Shown: piece by piece, positions 8,742 to 17,918 of the stretch | Layout of the letters: the number at the start of each line of letters is the position of its first letter | Numbering within the stretch: position 1 is the stretch's first letter | From: Maribacter zhoushanensis | GTDB taxonomy: Bacteria; Bacteroidota; Bacteroidia; Flavobacteriales; Flavobacteriaceae | Reading direction: 5' to 3' | DNA length: 64,000 bases | Assembly (NCBI RefSeq): GCF_029350975.1 | Contig: NZ_JARKMR010000005.1 | Span: forward strand, 1 to 64,000 | Made by a program: the position numbers and the translations under genes | Notes under the pieces: model-generated | What the model was told of the DNA's origin: nothing | Seen by the model: only the letters and a program-made list of their open reading frames with translations | Databases searched by the model: none

Positions 8742-9143
8742 GTGAACAAACTGTTTTCCATACTGTTATCATCGCTCATCATGCTACAAAGCTTTGGTGT
8801 GCATTATGATGATATTGTACAGTTAGATGAATTGATCGAGCACGCACAATTTCATAATGAACAATATGGAGATAATATAATAGTTTTTCTTTCTAAGCAT
8901 TATGGTGAATTGAAAGCTGATCACCAACGTGATCATCAAGAAGAAAAGAAAGATCACGAAAAATTACCCTTCAATCATAGTGGAGCATCGCATATTTGTA
9001 TAGCAGATGTTATTTTTACCAGATACAAATCAGAATTAAACGAAGTAGAAGTACTTGATTATACAGATTCAAATTTCTATTATCAATCACCATCTTCATC
9101 TTTACACGTACAGGGCATTTTACAGCCGCCACGCTTTTCATAA
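8742..9143 (+). CDS. His-rich small exported protein preceding a metal efflux pump
   Basis: A 133-residue protein using a GTG start, with a short hydrophobic N-terminus that may be a signal (LFSILLSSLIMLQSFGVHYD). The middle is rich in His, Asp, Glu and Lys (HQRDHQEEKKDHEK, and HSGASHIC around a single Cys). The end is GILQPPRFS. I do not recognise a named domain. Its place 79 bases before a heavy-metal RND pump and its metal-ligand composition suggest a periplasmic metal-binding or sensing partner. That role is inference. Confidence 0.7.
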   Translation: MNKLFSILLSSLIMLQSFGVHYDDIVQLDELIEHAQFHNEQYGDNIIVFLSKHYGELKADHQRDHQEEKKDHEKLPFNHSGASHICIADVIFTRYKSELNEVEVLDYTDSNFYYQSPSSSLHVQGILQPPRFS

Positions 9144-9222
9144 AACAATCGGTTTTTTTTAATTTTTTAGTTCAGATTTATGTTAATGAATTTGAACAAT
9201 TCACATTGATTTATATGAAAAG

Positions 9223-12200
9223 ATGCTATCACATATCATTAATTTCAGCTTAAAGAATAAGCTTATTATTCTTTTGTTTACCGTATTTATTATTGGGTAC
9301 GGGCTCTTTGCACTTTCGCAAATACCAATTGGGGCGGTACCAGATGTTACCAATAATCAGGTTCAGGTAATTACAACTTCACGTAATTTATCTACGCAAG
9401 ATATGGAGCAATTCATCACATATCCTGTAGAATTAGAAATGGCAAACTTACCCGGTGTCAAAGAAATTCGCTCAGTATCTAAGTTTGGTTTATCTGTGGT
9501 TACTATTGTTTTTGAAGATGATTTAGGGACATACTTACCTAGGCAGTTAATTGCTGAAAAGATTGCTTCTGCAACAGAGAAAATTCCAGCCGGTTTTGGT
9601 ACGCCACAAATGGGACCGATTACAACCGGGCTGGGTGAAATCTACCAATACGTTTTAGAGGTAGAGCCAGCGTATAAAAATGAGTATACCACGACCGAAC
9701 TAAGAACCATACAAGATTGGATTGTTAAGCGACAATTGTCTGGTATACCCGGTGTGGTGGAGGTAAATACCTGGGGCGGATTTCTAAAACAATATGAGGT
9801 TGCTATAAATACCCAAAAACTCAATGCCATGAATATCACTGCAAGTGATGTTTTTAAAGCACTGGAAACCAACAATAGTGTTTCTGGTGGTGGGTATATT
9901 GAAAAAGTGAATCAGGCTTTCTTTATTCGTGGAGAAGGGTTGGTCTCGTCTCTTGAGGATATTCAAAATATTGTTATTACCACTAAAGATGGACTACCAA
10001 TTTATATTAAAGATGTTGCTGCCGTAGATTTTGGAAGTGCGGTTCGTTTTGGCGCTATTACAGGTAATGGGGAAGGCGAGAAGGTGCTGGGACAGGTCAT
10101 GATGTTGAAAGATGCAAACTCTAAAAAGGTAATTGAGGCAGTAAAGGAACGTGTTGCTGAAATATCAACTTCGTTGCCAAGGGGAGTATATATTAATCCG
10201 TTTTTAGAACGGAGCGAACTTATAGCCAAAACAACCTTTACCGTTAGTGAAAACCTAATATTAGGGTGTTTAATAGTCATTTTTGTGGTGGTATTACTAC
10301 TCGGTAATTTTAGATCAGGTTTGGTGGTGGCATCTGTAATTCCTTTGTGTTTGTTATTTGCATTATCACTCATGTATATTTTCGGTGTTGATGCCAATTT
10401 AATGAGTTTAGGCGCCATAGATTTTGGTATTATTATAGATGGTGCCGTAATTATTGTAGAATTTATTGCCTTTGAAATTACTAGAAAACAGCAAGAAATT
10501 AATGGTTTGGCAAAAGTAGAGCAACAACAATTTAAAGATGAGATTACCTTTAACGGGGCATCTAAAATGATGAATTCTGCCATTTTTGGGCAGTTGATCA
10601 TATTAATCGTTTTTATTCCTATTCTTTCTTTAAGTGGGGTAGAAGGTAAAATGTTCAAACCTATGGCGTTAACCTTTAGTTTCGCATTAATTGGAGCAAT
10701 GATTTTATGTTTTACCTATGTACCGGTAGCTGCATCCATTTTTCTAAAACCATCAAAGGAATCAGATAAAAACATATCTGTTCGTTTAATGAAATGGTTG
10801 AATAAGAAATATGAGCCAATTATAAATTGGGCTTTACAAAGCAAGAAATTGGTATTGGGCATTGCAGCATTATTTCTTTTAGGGGCAACTGTTTTGTATA
10901 CTACTATGGGTGGCGAGTTTGTGCCAACTTTAGATGAAGGCGATTTTGTAATTCAGCCCGTATTAAAAACAGGAACATCATTAAGTAAGACTGTAGAGAT
11001 AACTACTAAAATTGAGAAGATTTTACTTGACGAGTTTACTGAGGTTCAGCAGGTAGTCACCAGAATTGGAGCTGCCGAAGTACCTACTGATCCTATGTCT
11101 ATGGAAGAAAGTGATGTCATCATAAAATTGGCTCCGAAAGGGGAGTGGACAAGTGCAAAATCTAAAGATGAATTAGCAGATAAATTTAAAGAAGCATTAG
11201 CCATTATTCCGGGGATGGAAGTAGAATTCACGCAACCAATAGAAATGCGTTTTAATGAGCTTATTACCGGTGTACGTGCAGATATAGCCATAAAGATTTT
11301 TGGTCCTGATTTAGACGTATTGGCTAAAAAAGGAAATGAAATAGGTACATTGATAAAAGATGTTGAAGGTGCCGCAGATGTCAGTGTAGAAAAAATAGCT
11401 GGTCTACCTGAAATGAGTGTTGATTATGATCGCGCCAAAATTGCCCGCTTCGGATTAAATATTCAAGAACTGAATGATTTAGTTTCTATGGGTTTTGCGG
11501 GCAAAACGGCTGGTAATGTTTTTGAAGGAGAAAAGCGTTTTGATTTGGTTGTGCGGTTAGATAAAGCAAAACGTCAAGATATTGAAGATCTTAAAAACTT
11601 ATTTGTTGATTTGCCCAACGGAGGTAAAATTCCGCTAAATGAGTTGGCTAACATCAGTTATAAAAAAGGGGCGGCTAAAATATCTAGAGATGATACAAAG
11701 AGACGAACTGTAGTTGGTGTAAATGTGCGCAATCGCGATTTGCAATCGGTGGTAGATGATGTTCAAAAACTCATTGTTGAAAATATAAATTTACCTGCAG
11801 GCTATACCATTACATACGGTGGTCAATTTGAAAATTTACAAAGTGCCCGTAACCGACTTTTGGTAGCCGTACCTATAGCCTTAATACTCATTTTTGTTCT
11901 ATTGTATTTTGCGTTTCATTCGGTAAAAGAAGCCCTAATTATTTATTCCGCAATTCCGTTGGCAGCAGTTGGTGGTGTATTGTTATTATGGATGAGAGGT
12001 TTGCCCTTTAGTATTTCTGCAGGTGTAGGCTTTATCGCCCTTTTTGGTATAGCCGTTTTAAATGGTATTGTATTGATAGAACATTTTAAAGAGTTGAAAA
12101 AATACTCTTTTAACAGTTTAGACGATTTAATAAAACAAGGCGCAAAAGATCGCTTGCGAGCAGTATTGCTAACAGCATCTGCCGCTGCACTTGGTTTCTT

Positions 12201-13560
12201 ACCCATGGCAATATCTACAAATGCGGGTGCAGAAGTGCAAAGACCTCTGGCAACTGTCGTTATAGGTGGTCTATTTACTGCCACAATATTGACTTTGGTA
12301 GTTTTGCCTGTACTATATTCTATGTTTGAGAAACATAATCATTCAAGAAAGCCTATACCAAAAACAACATTAGAAAATGGTATTGCTTTTATTGCGTTGC
12401 TTATTTCTGTGGGTGTATCTGCACAAGAATCAAATAGTCAAAATCTTATTGAATTAATACCCTTGGCAATTGAAAACAACATGGGTTTAAAAGCAAGTAG
12501 ATTAAGGGTAGATGAATCTAAAGCGTTGATCAATAGTGCATTTTTTTTCAATAAAACACATGCGTATTATGAATATGATGAAAACAATTTAGCTATCAAC
12601 AATGTTCCATTAAAGGTATTTGGCGTACAGCAAGATTTTCGTTTTCCTACTGCTTATTTTTCTGAAAAAAAGGTTAATAAGGTAAAAAATCGTTTGATGC
12701 AAAGCGAATATAATATTCAGCGCAAGGCAATAACTAGAGATGTTACAAGAGGTTATTACAACTATCAAATTGCTCGAGAACAAGTAAAAGTATATAAACG
12801 ATTAGATAGTTTGTATGCCAATTTTTCAAAGGTGGCAGCTAGAAAATTTGAATTAGGTGAAACCAATTATCTTGAAAAAATTACCGCAGCTTCTAAACAG
12901 CGAAAGATAAGTTTAGACTATCAACAAGCAGTTCAACATGTAGCCGCTGCTTATGCCAATTTGTTGCAATTAATTCAGGTAGAAGATAGTCTGGTTATTT
13001 CAGAAGAAATGAACTTGAAGGTTGACATTCAAGATGTAAATGTAGATGCTTCACCTGAATCTGTTTATTACGAAAATAATATGCGATTATTGGCTGCAGA
13101 ACGTAGTTTTAGCAAACAGCAACTATTACCGGATATTAGTTTGTCCTATTTTCAAGGTTCAAATTCAGAATTGAACGATAATCTATTTGGCTATCAATTA
13201 GGACTCAAAATTCCGTTATTGTTCGGTGGTAACACTTCTAAAATTAAGGCGTCAAAAATTGCTCAAGAAAGAGTGGTAACTGAGTCTGTTGCATATAAAA
13301 TCCAGATAAAAGCTAAGCAAGAAATCTTGTTACAACAATTGTTGCAACTACAAAACTCATTAAACTATTATGAAAATGAAGGCGCAGAGTTATCCGATGA
13401 AATATTAAAAACGGCGAGTATTAGCTTTAAAAATGGAGAAATAGATTTCTATCAATATATACAAAGTTTAGAAAGTGCTTATGATATAAAATTGGGCTAT
13501 CTAAATGAATTGAAAGCTTATAATGAAGCTGTCGTTGATATTAATTTCTTAACCTTATAA
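9223..13560 (+). CDS. CusA/CzcA-type heavy-metal RND efflux pump fused to TolC-like outer-membrane factor
   Basis: A 1445-residue protein in two parts. Residues 1 to about 1040 form a heavy-metal RND transporter: first membrane helix near 12-30, an IDFGIIIDGAVIIVEF-like helix, MGGEFVPTLDEGDF, and the final bundle ending VVLPVLYSMFEKHNHS. Residues about 1070-1445 resemble an outer-membrane efflux protein of the TolC/CusC type, with long helices and Gln/Lys-rich coiled coil. Between them lies a hydrophobic run ending VSAQES (about 1053-1068) that looks like an internal signal peptide. The gene is followed by its adaptor after 10 bases. The metal (Cu/Ag or Zn/Co/Cd) cannot be fixed from sequence. 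Confidence 0.93.
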   Translation: MLSHIINFSLKNKLIILLFTVFIIGYGLFALSQIPIGAVPDVTNNQVQVITTSRNLSTQDMEQFITYPVELEMANLPGVKEIRSVSKFGLSVVTIVFEDDLGTYLPRQLIAEKIASATEKIPAGFGTPQMGPITTGLGEIYQYVLEVEPAYKNEYTTTELRTIQDWIVKRQLSGIPGVVEVNTWGGFLKQYEVAINTQKLNAMNITASDVFKALETNNSVSGGGYIEKVNQAFFIRGEGLVSSLEDIQNIVITTKDGLPIYIKDVAAVDFGSAVRFGAITGNGEGEKVLGQVMMLKDANSKKVIEAVKERVAEISTSLPRGVYINPFLERSELIAKTTFTVSENLILGCLIVIFVVVLLLGNFRSGLVVASVIPLCLLFALSLMYIFGVDANLMSLGAIDFGIIIDGAVIIVEFIAFEITRKQQEINGLAKVEQQQFKDEITFNGASKMMNSAIFGQLIILIVFIPILSLSGVEGKMFKPMALTFSFALIGAMILCFTYVPVAASIFLKPSKESDKNISVRLMKWLNKKYEPIINWALQSKKLVLGIAALFLLGATVLYTTMGGEFVPTLDEGDFVIQPVLKTGTSLSKTVEITTKIEKILLDEFTEVQQVVTRIGAAEVPTDPMSMEESDVIIKLAPKGEWTSAKSKDELADKFKEALAIIPGMEVEFTQPIEMRFNELITGVRADIAIKIFGPDLDVLAKKGNEIGTLIKDVEGAADVSVEKIAGLPEMSVDYDRAKIARFGLNIQELNDLVSMGFAGKTAGNVFEGEKRFDLVVRLDKAKRQDIEDLKNLFVDLPNGGKIPLNELANISYKKGAAKISRDDTKRRTVVGVNVRNRDLQSVVDDVQKLIVENINLPAGYTITYGGQFENLQSARNRLLVAVPIALILIFVLLYFAFHSVKEALIIYSAIPLAAVGGVLLLWMRGLPFSISAGVGFIALFGIAVLNGIVLIEHFKELKKYSFNSLDDLIKQGAKDRLRAVLLTASAAALGFLPMAISTNAGAEVQRPLATVVIGGLFTATILTLVVLPVLYSMFEKHNHSRKPIPKTTLENGIAFIALLISVGVSAQESNSQNLIELIPLAIENNMGLKASRLRVDESKALINSAFFFNKTHAYYEYDENNLAINNVPLKVFGVQQDFRFPTAYFSEKKVNKVKNRLMQSEYNIQRKAITRDVTRGYYNYQIAREQVKVYKRLDSLYANFSKVAARKFELGETNYLEKITAASKQRKISLDYQQAVQHVAAAYANLLQLIQVEDSLVISEEMNLKVDIQDVNVDASPESVYYENNMRLLAAERSFSKQQLLPDISLSYFQGSNSELNDNLFGYQLGLKIPLLFGGNTSKIKASKIAQERVVTESVAYKIQIKAKQEILLQQLLQLQNSLNYYENEGAELSDEILKTASISFKNGEIDFYQYIQSLESAYDIKLGYLNELKAYNEAVVDINFLTL

Positions 13561-13570
13561 ATAGGGAATC

Positions 13571-14713
13571 ATGCAAAAAAATAGATATAAAATAGTGTTG
13601 TTTTTCTTTTTCGCAATTATTTCAAGTTGTGGAGATAAAGAAAGCAAAACAAGTGAGAATACTACATCTAGTAAGCAAGTAGATGATCGAATTAAAATAA
13701 CAAAATCACAGTTCAATCAAAGTAAAATGAGTTTGGGTGAAATTGCAGAAAGTAACTTCCCGGTAATGGTAACCACGTCGGGCATGATAGATGTGCCACC
13801 GGAGAATAGAGCGGTAGTAAGTGCTACCATGGGCGGTTACATAAAGGCAACACCTTTGTTAATCGGTGATAAAGTTAAAAAAGGACAATTGTTGGTTACC
13901 ATTGAAAATCCGGAGTTTGTATCCTTGCAACAAGAGTATATGGAGGTCAACGGGCAGTTGAGCTACTTAAAGGCAGAATACGAACGTCAGCAAACTATGG
14001 TAGCCGAAAACATTACATCTCAGAAAAGTTTTTTAAAAGCAGAGAGTGAATATAAAACAGGAGTAGCAAAATACAACGGGCTACGGAAGCAATTAGGCAT
14101 GTTGAATATATCTCCAAGTCAAGTAGAAAAAGGAATTATAAGTTCGGTAGCTTCTATTTATGCGCCTATATCCGGTAGTATTACAAGTGTAAATGTTTCA
14201 AAAGGTACCTATGTTTCTCCCGCAACTTCTATTATGGAAATCATTAATAATGACCATATTCACCTAGAACTATCAGTATTTGAAAAAGATATTATGAAAG
14301 TAAAAAAGGATCAGCGAGTAGAATTTAAAATACCAGAGGCATCAAAAGAATTATATACGGCAGAAGTTCATTTGGTAGGCACATCTATAGGAGAAAATAG
14401 AACCATAAAAGTTCATGCACATATAGAAAATGAAGACGAAGCTAACTTTCTTACCGGTATGTTCGTTGAGGCAAATATTATTACCGCTACATCAAAGAAA
14501 ATATCATTACCATCAGCCGCTATTGTTGTGGTCGATAACGAATCGTATGTACTACTATTAGATGAGAAAAAAGACGATAATTATTATTTTAAGCAGACTT
14601 CCGTGAGGACTTTAAGTACATATAATGATTTCACGGCATTAGAAAACACGACGAATTTTGATGAAGGAGCACAATTTTTGACCAAAGGTGCGTTTAGCCT
14701 GATAGGGGAGTAA
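13571..14713 (+). CDS. Efflux RND periplasmic adaptor (CusB/CzcB family)
   Basis: A 380-residue lipoprotein (signal ending IISSC) of the membrane-fusion family that bridges the inner-membrane RND pump and the outer-membrane channel. It has a lipoyl/biotin-like domain split around a helical hairpin (GYIKATPLLIGDKVKKGQLL, then YAPISGSITSVNVSKGTYV), a beta-barrel section (LELSVFEKDI) and a membrane-proximal end (GAFSLIGE). Length is normal. No His-rich metal-binding tail is present. It lies 10 bases behind the fused pump gene, so the two genes encode all three efflux parts. Confidence 0.93.
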   Translation: MQKNRYKIVLFFFFAIISSCGDKESKTSENTTSSKQVDDRIKITKSQFNQSKMSLGEIAESNFPVMVTTSGMIDVPPENRAVVSATMGGYIKATPLLIGDKVKKGQLLVTIENPEFVSLQQEYMEVNGQLSYLKAEYERQQTMVAENITSQKSFLKAESEYKTGVAKYNGLRKQLGMLNISPSQVEKGIISSVASIYAPISGSITSVNVSKGTYVSPATSIMEIINNDHIHLELSVFEKDIMKVKKDQRVEFKIPEASKELYTAEVHLVGTSIGENRTIKVHAHIENEDEANFLTGMFVEANIITATSKKISLPSAAIVVVDNESYVLLLDEKKDDNYYFKQTSVRTLSTYNDFTALENTTNFDEGAQFLTKGAFSLIGE

Positions 14714-14789
14714 GGTAAAAAAAGGAATTAGAAAAGATAGGTACTAGTATAAAAGTAGACTAATTGGTAGTTCAAAGAAAAATAAGATT

Positions 14790-15230
14790 ATGAGGAGTTA
14801 TATGCTGTTACTACTATTTTTATTGACCAGTTTAGGGACTGTAATTGCACAAGATTGGCAGACAGACCTAAACGTAGCCAAAGATATAGCCAAAACAAAT
14901 GAGATGCCTATTATATTGGTATTTCAAGGTTCAGATTGGTGTGCGCCTTGTATTAAATTAGATAGGGCGGTATGGTCTACAGATAAGTTTAAAGAGTATG
15001 CGGATAAACATTATGTGATGTTGCAAGCAGACTTTCCGCGTAGAAAGAGCAATGCATTACCAAAGGAGCAATTGAATAAAAATAAAGCTCTGGCAGAAAA
15101 GTACAATAGGCAAGGTATATTCCCATTTGTTGTTGTAATGAATGCAGAAGGTGAAGTTTATGGTGAAACCAGTTACAAGAAACTTTCACCAGAACAATAC
15201 ATTGCAGAACTAAATTCATTCATAGAATAG
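14790..15230 (+). CDS. Exported thioredoxin-fold protein
   Basis: A 146-residue protein with a signal peptide ending VIAQ (about 1-20) and a thioredoxin-like domain whose active site reads SDWCAPCIK (CxxC near residues 51-54). The cis-Pro region is GIFPFVVV. Proteins of this DsbD-gamma/YbbN-like size reduce disulfides in the periplasm. It is immediately followed, after 1 base, by apbE, suggesting a role in maturing an extracytosolic redox protein. It could also have served the Cys-rich DUF4266 product of the same operon. Confidence 0.88.
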   Translation: MRSYMLLLLFLLTSLGTVIAQDWQTDLNVAKDIAKTNEMPIILVFQGSDWCAPCIKLDRAVWSTDKFKEYADKHYVMLQADFPRRKSNALPKEQLNKNKALAEKYNRQGIFPFVVVMNAEGEVYGETSYKKLSPEQYIAELNSFIE

Positions 15231-15231
15231 C

Positions 15232-16215
15232 TTGAAAAAACTATTTCTCATATTGATGATAATTTCTGTTGGGCAACTATTTGCCCAAGAGCCTTTTAAG
15301 CGTACCATGAAATTAATGGGTAGCCGATTTGATATTACGGTCGTTGCTAAAGATCCTGTTGAAGGAGATGAGTATATAGATTTGGCTATCAATGAAATAA
15401 AGAGAATAGAAAACCTAATGTCTTCTTGGAACCCAGATTCACAAACATCAGAAATTAATAGAAATGCTGGAATTAAACCGGTCAAGGTTGATGCCGAATT
15501 ATTAAATTTAATACAGAGGGGCATAGGTATTTCTAAGCTGACAGATGGTGCTTTTGATATTAGTTATGCCTCTATGGATAAAATCTGGAAGTTTGATGGC
15601 AGCATGACTACAATGCCCAAAGATGCTATGGTAAAAGCATCGGTTTCTAAAGTAGGCTATCATAATATAATTTTAGATAAAGACAAACATACCGTCTTTC
15701 TTAAGTTAACAGGAATGAAAATTGGTTTTGGAGCCATTGGTAAGGGGTATGCTGCAGACAAGGCAAAAGAACTACTAATTTCTAAAGGCGTGGTTGCCGG
15801 AATTATAAATGCTTCTGGTGATATGAATACTTGGGGAAAACAACCCGATGGTAAAGAGTGGAAGGTTGCCATTACCAACCCTATGGATAAAAACAAGGTC
15901 TTCGCGCTATTGCCAATTACTAATGGGGCGGTGGTAACATCTGGCAATTATGAAAAGTATGTGAATATTAATGATGTAAGATATACCCATATTATTGATC
16001 CTCGAAGTGGCTACCCTGCAACAGGTATTATAAGTGTTACTGTATTTGCACCAAAGGCAGAACTGGCAGATGCCTTGGCAACATCTGTATTTGTTATGGG
16101 TATAGAGGTTGGTTTAAATAGAATTGAGCAATTGCCACAAGTAGAATGTATTATTATTGATGATAAAGGAAATATTACAGCTTCTAAGAATATTGAAATA
16201 AATACCATAGAATGA
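15232..16215 (+). CDS. apbE: FAD:protein FMN transferase (ApbE family)
   Basis: A 327-residue exported enzyme, with a TTG start 1 base after the thioredoxin stop and a signal ending LFAQ. It attaches FMN covalently to Thr or Ser of target proteins, using FAD. ApbE landmarks are MGSRFDITV, the flavin-binding GAIGKGYAADKA, NASGDMNTWG, and the metal-site region THIIDPRSGYPATG. No classic flavinylation target (FMN-binding domain, RnfG/NqrC) is adjacent; the following DUF4266 and DUF3570 genes are its conserved companions and overlap or follow it closely. Confidence 0.95.
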   Translation: MKKLFLILMIISVGQLFAQEPFKRTMKLMGSRFDITVVAKDPVEGDEYIDLAINEIKRIENLMSSWNPDSQTSEINRNAGIKPVKVDAELLNLIQRGIGISKLTDGAFDISYASMDKIWKFDGSMTTMPKDAMVKASVSKVGYHNIILDKDKHTVFLKLTGMKIGFGAIGKGYAADKAKELLISKGVVAGIINASGDMNTWGKQPDGKEWKVAITNPMDKNKVFALLPITNGAVVTSGNYEKYVNINDVRYTHIIDPRSGYPATGIISVTVFAPKAELADALATSVFVMGIEVGLNRIEQLPQVECIIIDDKGNITASKNIEINTIE

Positions 16216-16421
16216 AAAAGGTTTTAATTTTTACGTTGATTGCAGCATCGTTTAGTAGCTGTACCGTGTTGAAAGAATACGAGAAAATAAATATTAATGA
16301 TCCAGATATGGTTCTACAAGATAAAAAGGTAGACAGGAATTTAACGACCATGCATTCTTATAGGGAAGCAGCGGTTGGTGCAAACGGAGGTAAGACTGGT
16401 GGCGGCTGCGGCTGTAATTAA
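16212..16421 (+). CDS. DUF4266 domain lipoprotein, Cys-Gly-rich tail
   Basis: A 69-residue lipoprotein (signal ending SFSSC) whose start overlaps the apbE stop by 4 bases (ATGA). The C-terminus is GGGCGCN, conserved in DUF4266 as I recall. Central residues include LTTMHSYREAA. Function is unknown. Translational coupling to apbE and the paired cysteines suggest a small redox or metal-binding lipoprotein handled by the ApbE/thioredoxin pair. Confidence 0.85.
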   Translation: MKKVLIFTLIAASFSSCTVLKEYEKININDPDMVLQDKKVDRNLTTMHSYREAAVGANGGKTGGGCGCN

Positions 16422-16443
16422 TATAGAACCTAATTTTTACAAA

Positions 16444-17769
16444 ATGAAAATTTTCAAATTAATAGTTTTTATAGCAGCATTATTCGTGTTTACAGTTAGT
16501 CATGCCCAACAAGCAAAAGATTCTGTAAAAACATATAAAAAGCGTGTTTTAGAAACTACGGAAGTAGATTTCTTGACCAGTTATTATTCTCAAGATGGAG
16601 ACAATGCAGCCGTAAGTGGCGGTTTGGGTACTGAAGAGTTAACTGATTTTACGGGCACATTCGTGGTTGCCATTCCGTTGAACGATGATGATGTATTAAC
16701 TATAGATGCAGGTGTTTCTGCATACACATCGGCTTCTTCAAGTAACGTAGACCCTTTTGATGGTAGTGAACCTGCAGACCCTTTTATAGCAAGTTCTGGT
16801 GCTTCTAGTTCAGATACTTGGGCAAATATTTCAGGATCATATAGCCATAGTTCAGATGATAGAAATACCATTGTTTCTGGAAAAGTTTCGGTGTCTAGTG
16901 AGTATGATTATTTTTCTTTAGGTTTTGGAGGTGGTTTAACAAAGCTGTTCAATGAAAAGAATACGGAAGTCAGCATAAATGCGAATGTTTATTTAGATAG
17001 CTGGACGGCTATTTATCCTCAAGAATTAAGACCTTTTGCTAGTGGTGCCAATGGAATTAATAATGGTTTTTTTAGTAATTATACCATCACTGGTAATAGC
17101 AATTACAACCCAATATTCAATGAGTTTGATGATGAAACAAGAAATTCATATTCACTGGGTTTTGGCTTTTCTCAAATCTTGAGTAAGAATCTTCAAGGTT
17201 CTTTGGCTTTAGATTTTGTACGCCAAGATGGTTTGTTGTCCACCCCGTTTCAACGTGTTTATTTTAGTGATGTAGCAGATTCGTTCATTGAAAATTTTCA
17301 ATTGGCAGATGCCATAGAACAATTACCATATAACCGTTTTAAGGTCGCTGCAGGTGGGCGTTTAAACTGGTATATTAATGAGACCTTTGTAGTGAGGAGT
17401 TTTTATCGATATTACAATGATGATTGGGGTATTAATTCACATACCGCAAGTGTAGAGGTTCCAATAAAACTAACGGATCAGTTTACCATATATCCATCAT
17501 ATAGGTTCTATCAGCAGTCCGCCGCAGATTATTTCTTTGGTTATGAGCAAGCTTTGTCTACTGAAACTTATTACACATCAGATTATGATTTGTCAAAATA
17601 TTCAGCAAATCAATTTGGGATGGGAGTTTCGTACACAGATATTTTTACAAAAATGCATATCTGGAAACTGGGACTTAAAAGTATAGATGTGAAGTTCTAC
17701 AAATACGACAGAGATACTACTTTTAGTTCTAGTATCATTACCGCAGGGTTTAAGTTTGTGGTGGATTAA
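16444..17769 (+). CDS. DUF3570 domain outer-membrane protein
   Basis: A 441-residue protein from ATG 16444, chosen because it begins a clean signal peptide (MKIFKLIVFIAALFVFTVSH ending HAQQ). A longer in-frame start at 16375 would overlap the DUF4266 gene and bury the signal. The remainder alternates short amphipathic strands with aromatic ends, typical of a beta-barrel, and finishes in FKFVVD. DUF3570 proteins regularly follow DUF4266 and apbE. A Ser-rich loop contains S-G-A-S (about 118-121), loosely like an ApbE target, but the spacing to an upstream Asp is not canonical. Confidence 0.85.
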   Translation: MKIFKLIVFIAALFVFTVSHAQQAKDSVKTYKKRVLETTEVDFLTSYYSQDGDNAAVSGGLGTEELTDFTGTFVVAIPLNDDDVLTIDAGVSAYTSASSSNVDPFDGSEPADPFIASSGASSSDTWANISGSYSHSSDDRNTIVSGKVSVSSEYDYFSLGFGGGLTKLFNEKNTEVSINANVYLDSWTAIYPQELRPFASGANGINNGFFSNYTITGNSNYNPIFNEFDDETRNSYSLGFGFSQILSKNLQGSLALDFVRQDGLLSTPFQRVYFSDVADSFIENFQLADAIEQLPYNRFKVAAGGRLNWYINETFVVRSFYRYYNDDWGINSHTASVEVPIKLTDQFTIYPSYRFYQQSAADYFFGYEQALSTETYYTSDYDLSKYSANQFGMGVSYTDIFTKMHIWKLGLKSIDVKFYKYDRDTTFSSSIITAGFKFVVD

Positions 17770-17816
17770 AATTCATTATTGATTAGAAACGAAAAGAAGG
17801 TCTATCGGCTTCTTCT

Positions 17817-17844
17817 TTGTCTTTTGAAATATGATTTTAATTTG
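17817..17844 (+). promoter_or_regulatory. Candidate promoter of mqo
   Basis: TTG at 17817-17819, a 17-base spacer and TTAATTTG at 17837-17844 fit the Bacteroidota TTG-N17-20-TAnnTTTG promoter with one mismatch, about 75 bases before the mqo start. Confidence 0.4.
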
Positions 17845-17918
17845 GACATCGTTCAGAATTAACCAAAAGAAATAGTTAACTTTTCAAGCGTATAAAGCGG
17901 TAATAAAATTTGATTTTG

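Noticed and set aside
10002-10658. A 218-codon open frame antisense to the RND pump.
   Set aside because: Lies wholly inside a well-supported gene, has composition imposed by the opposite strand and no start context or domain.
16375-16443. Start of the DUF3570 protein at 16375.
   Set aside because: Would overlap the DUF4266 gene and place 23 non-signal residues before a clear signal peptide starting at 16444.
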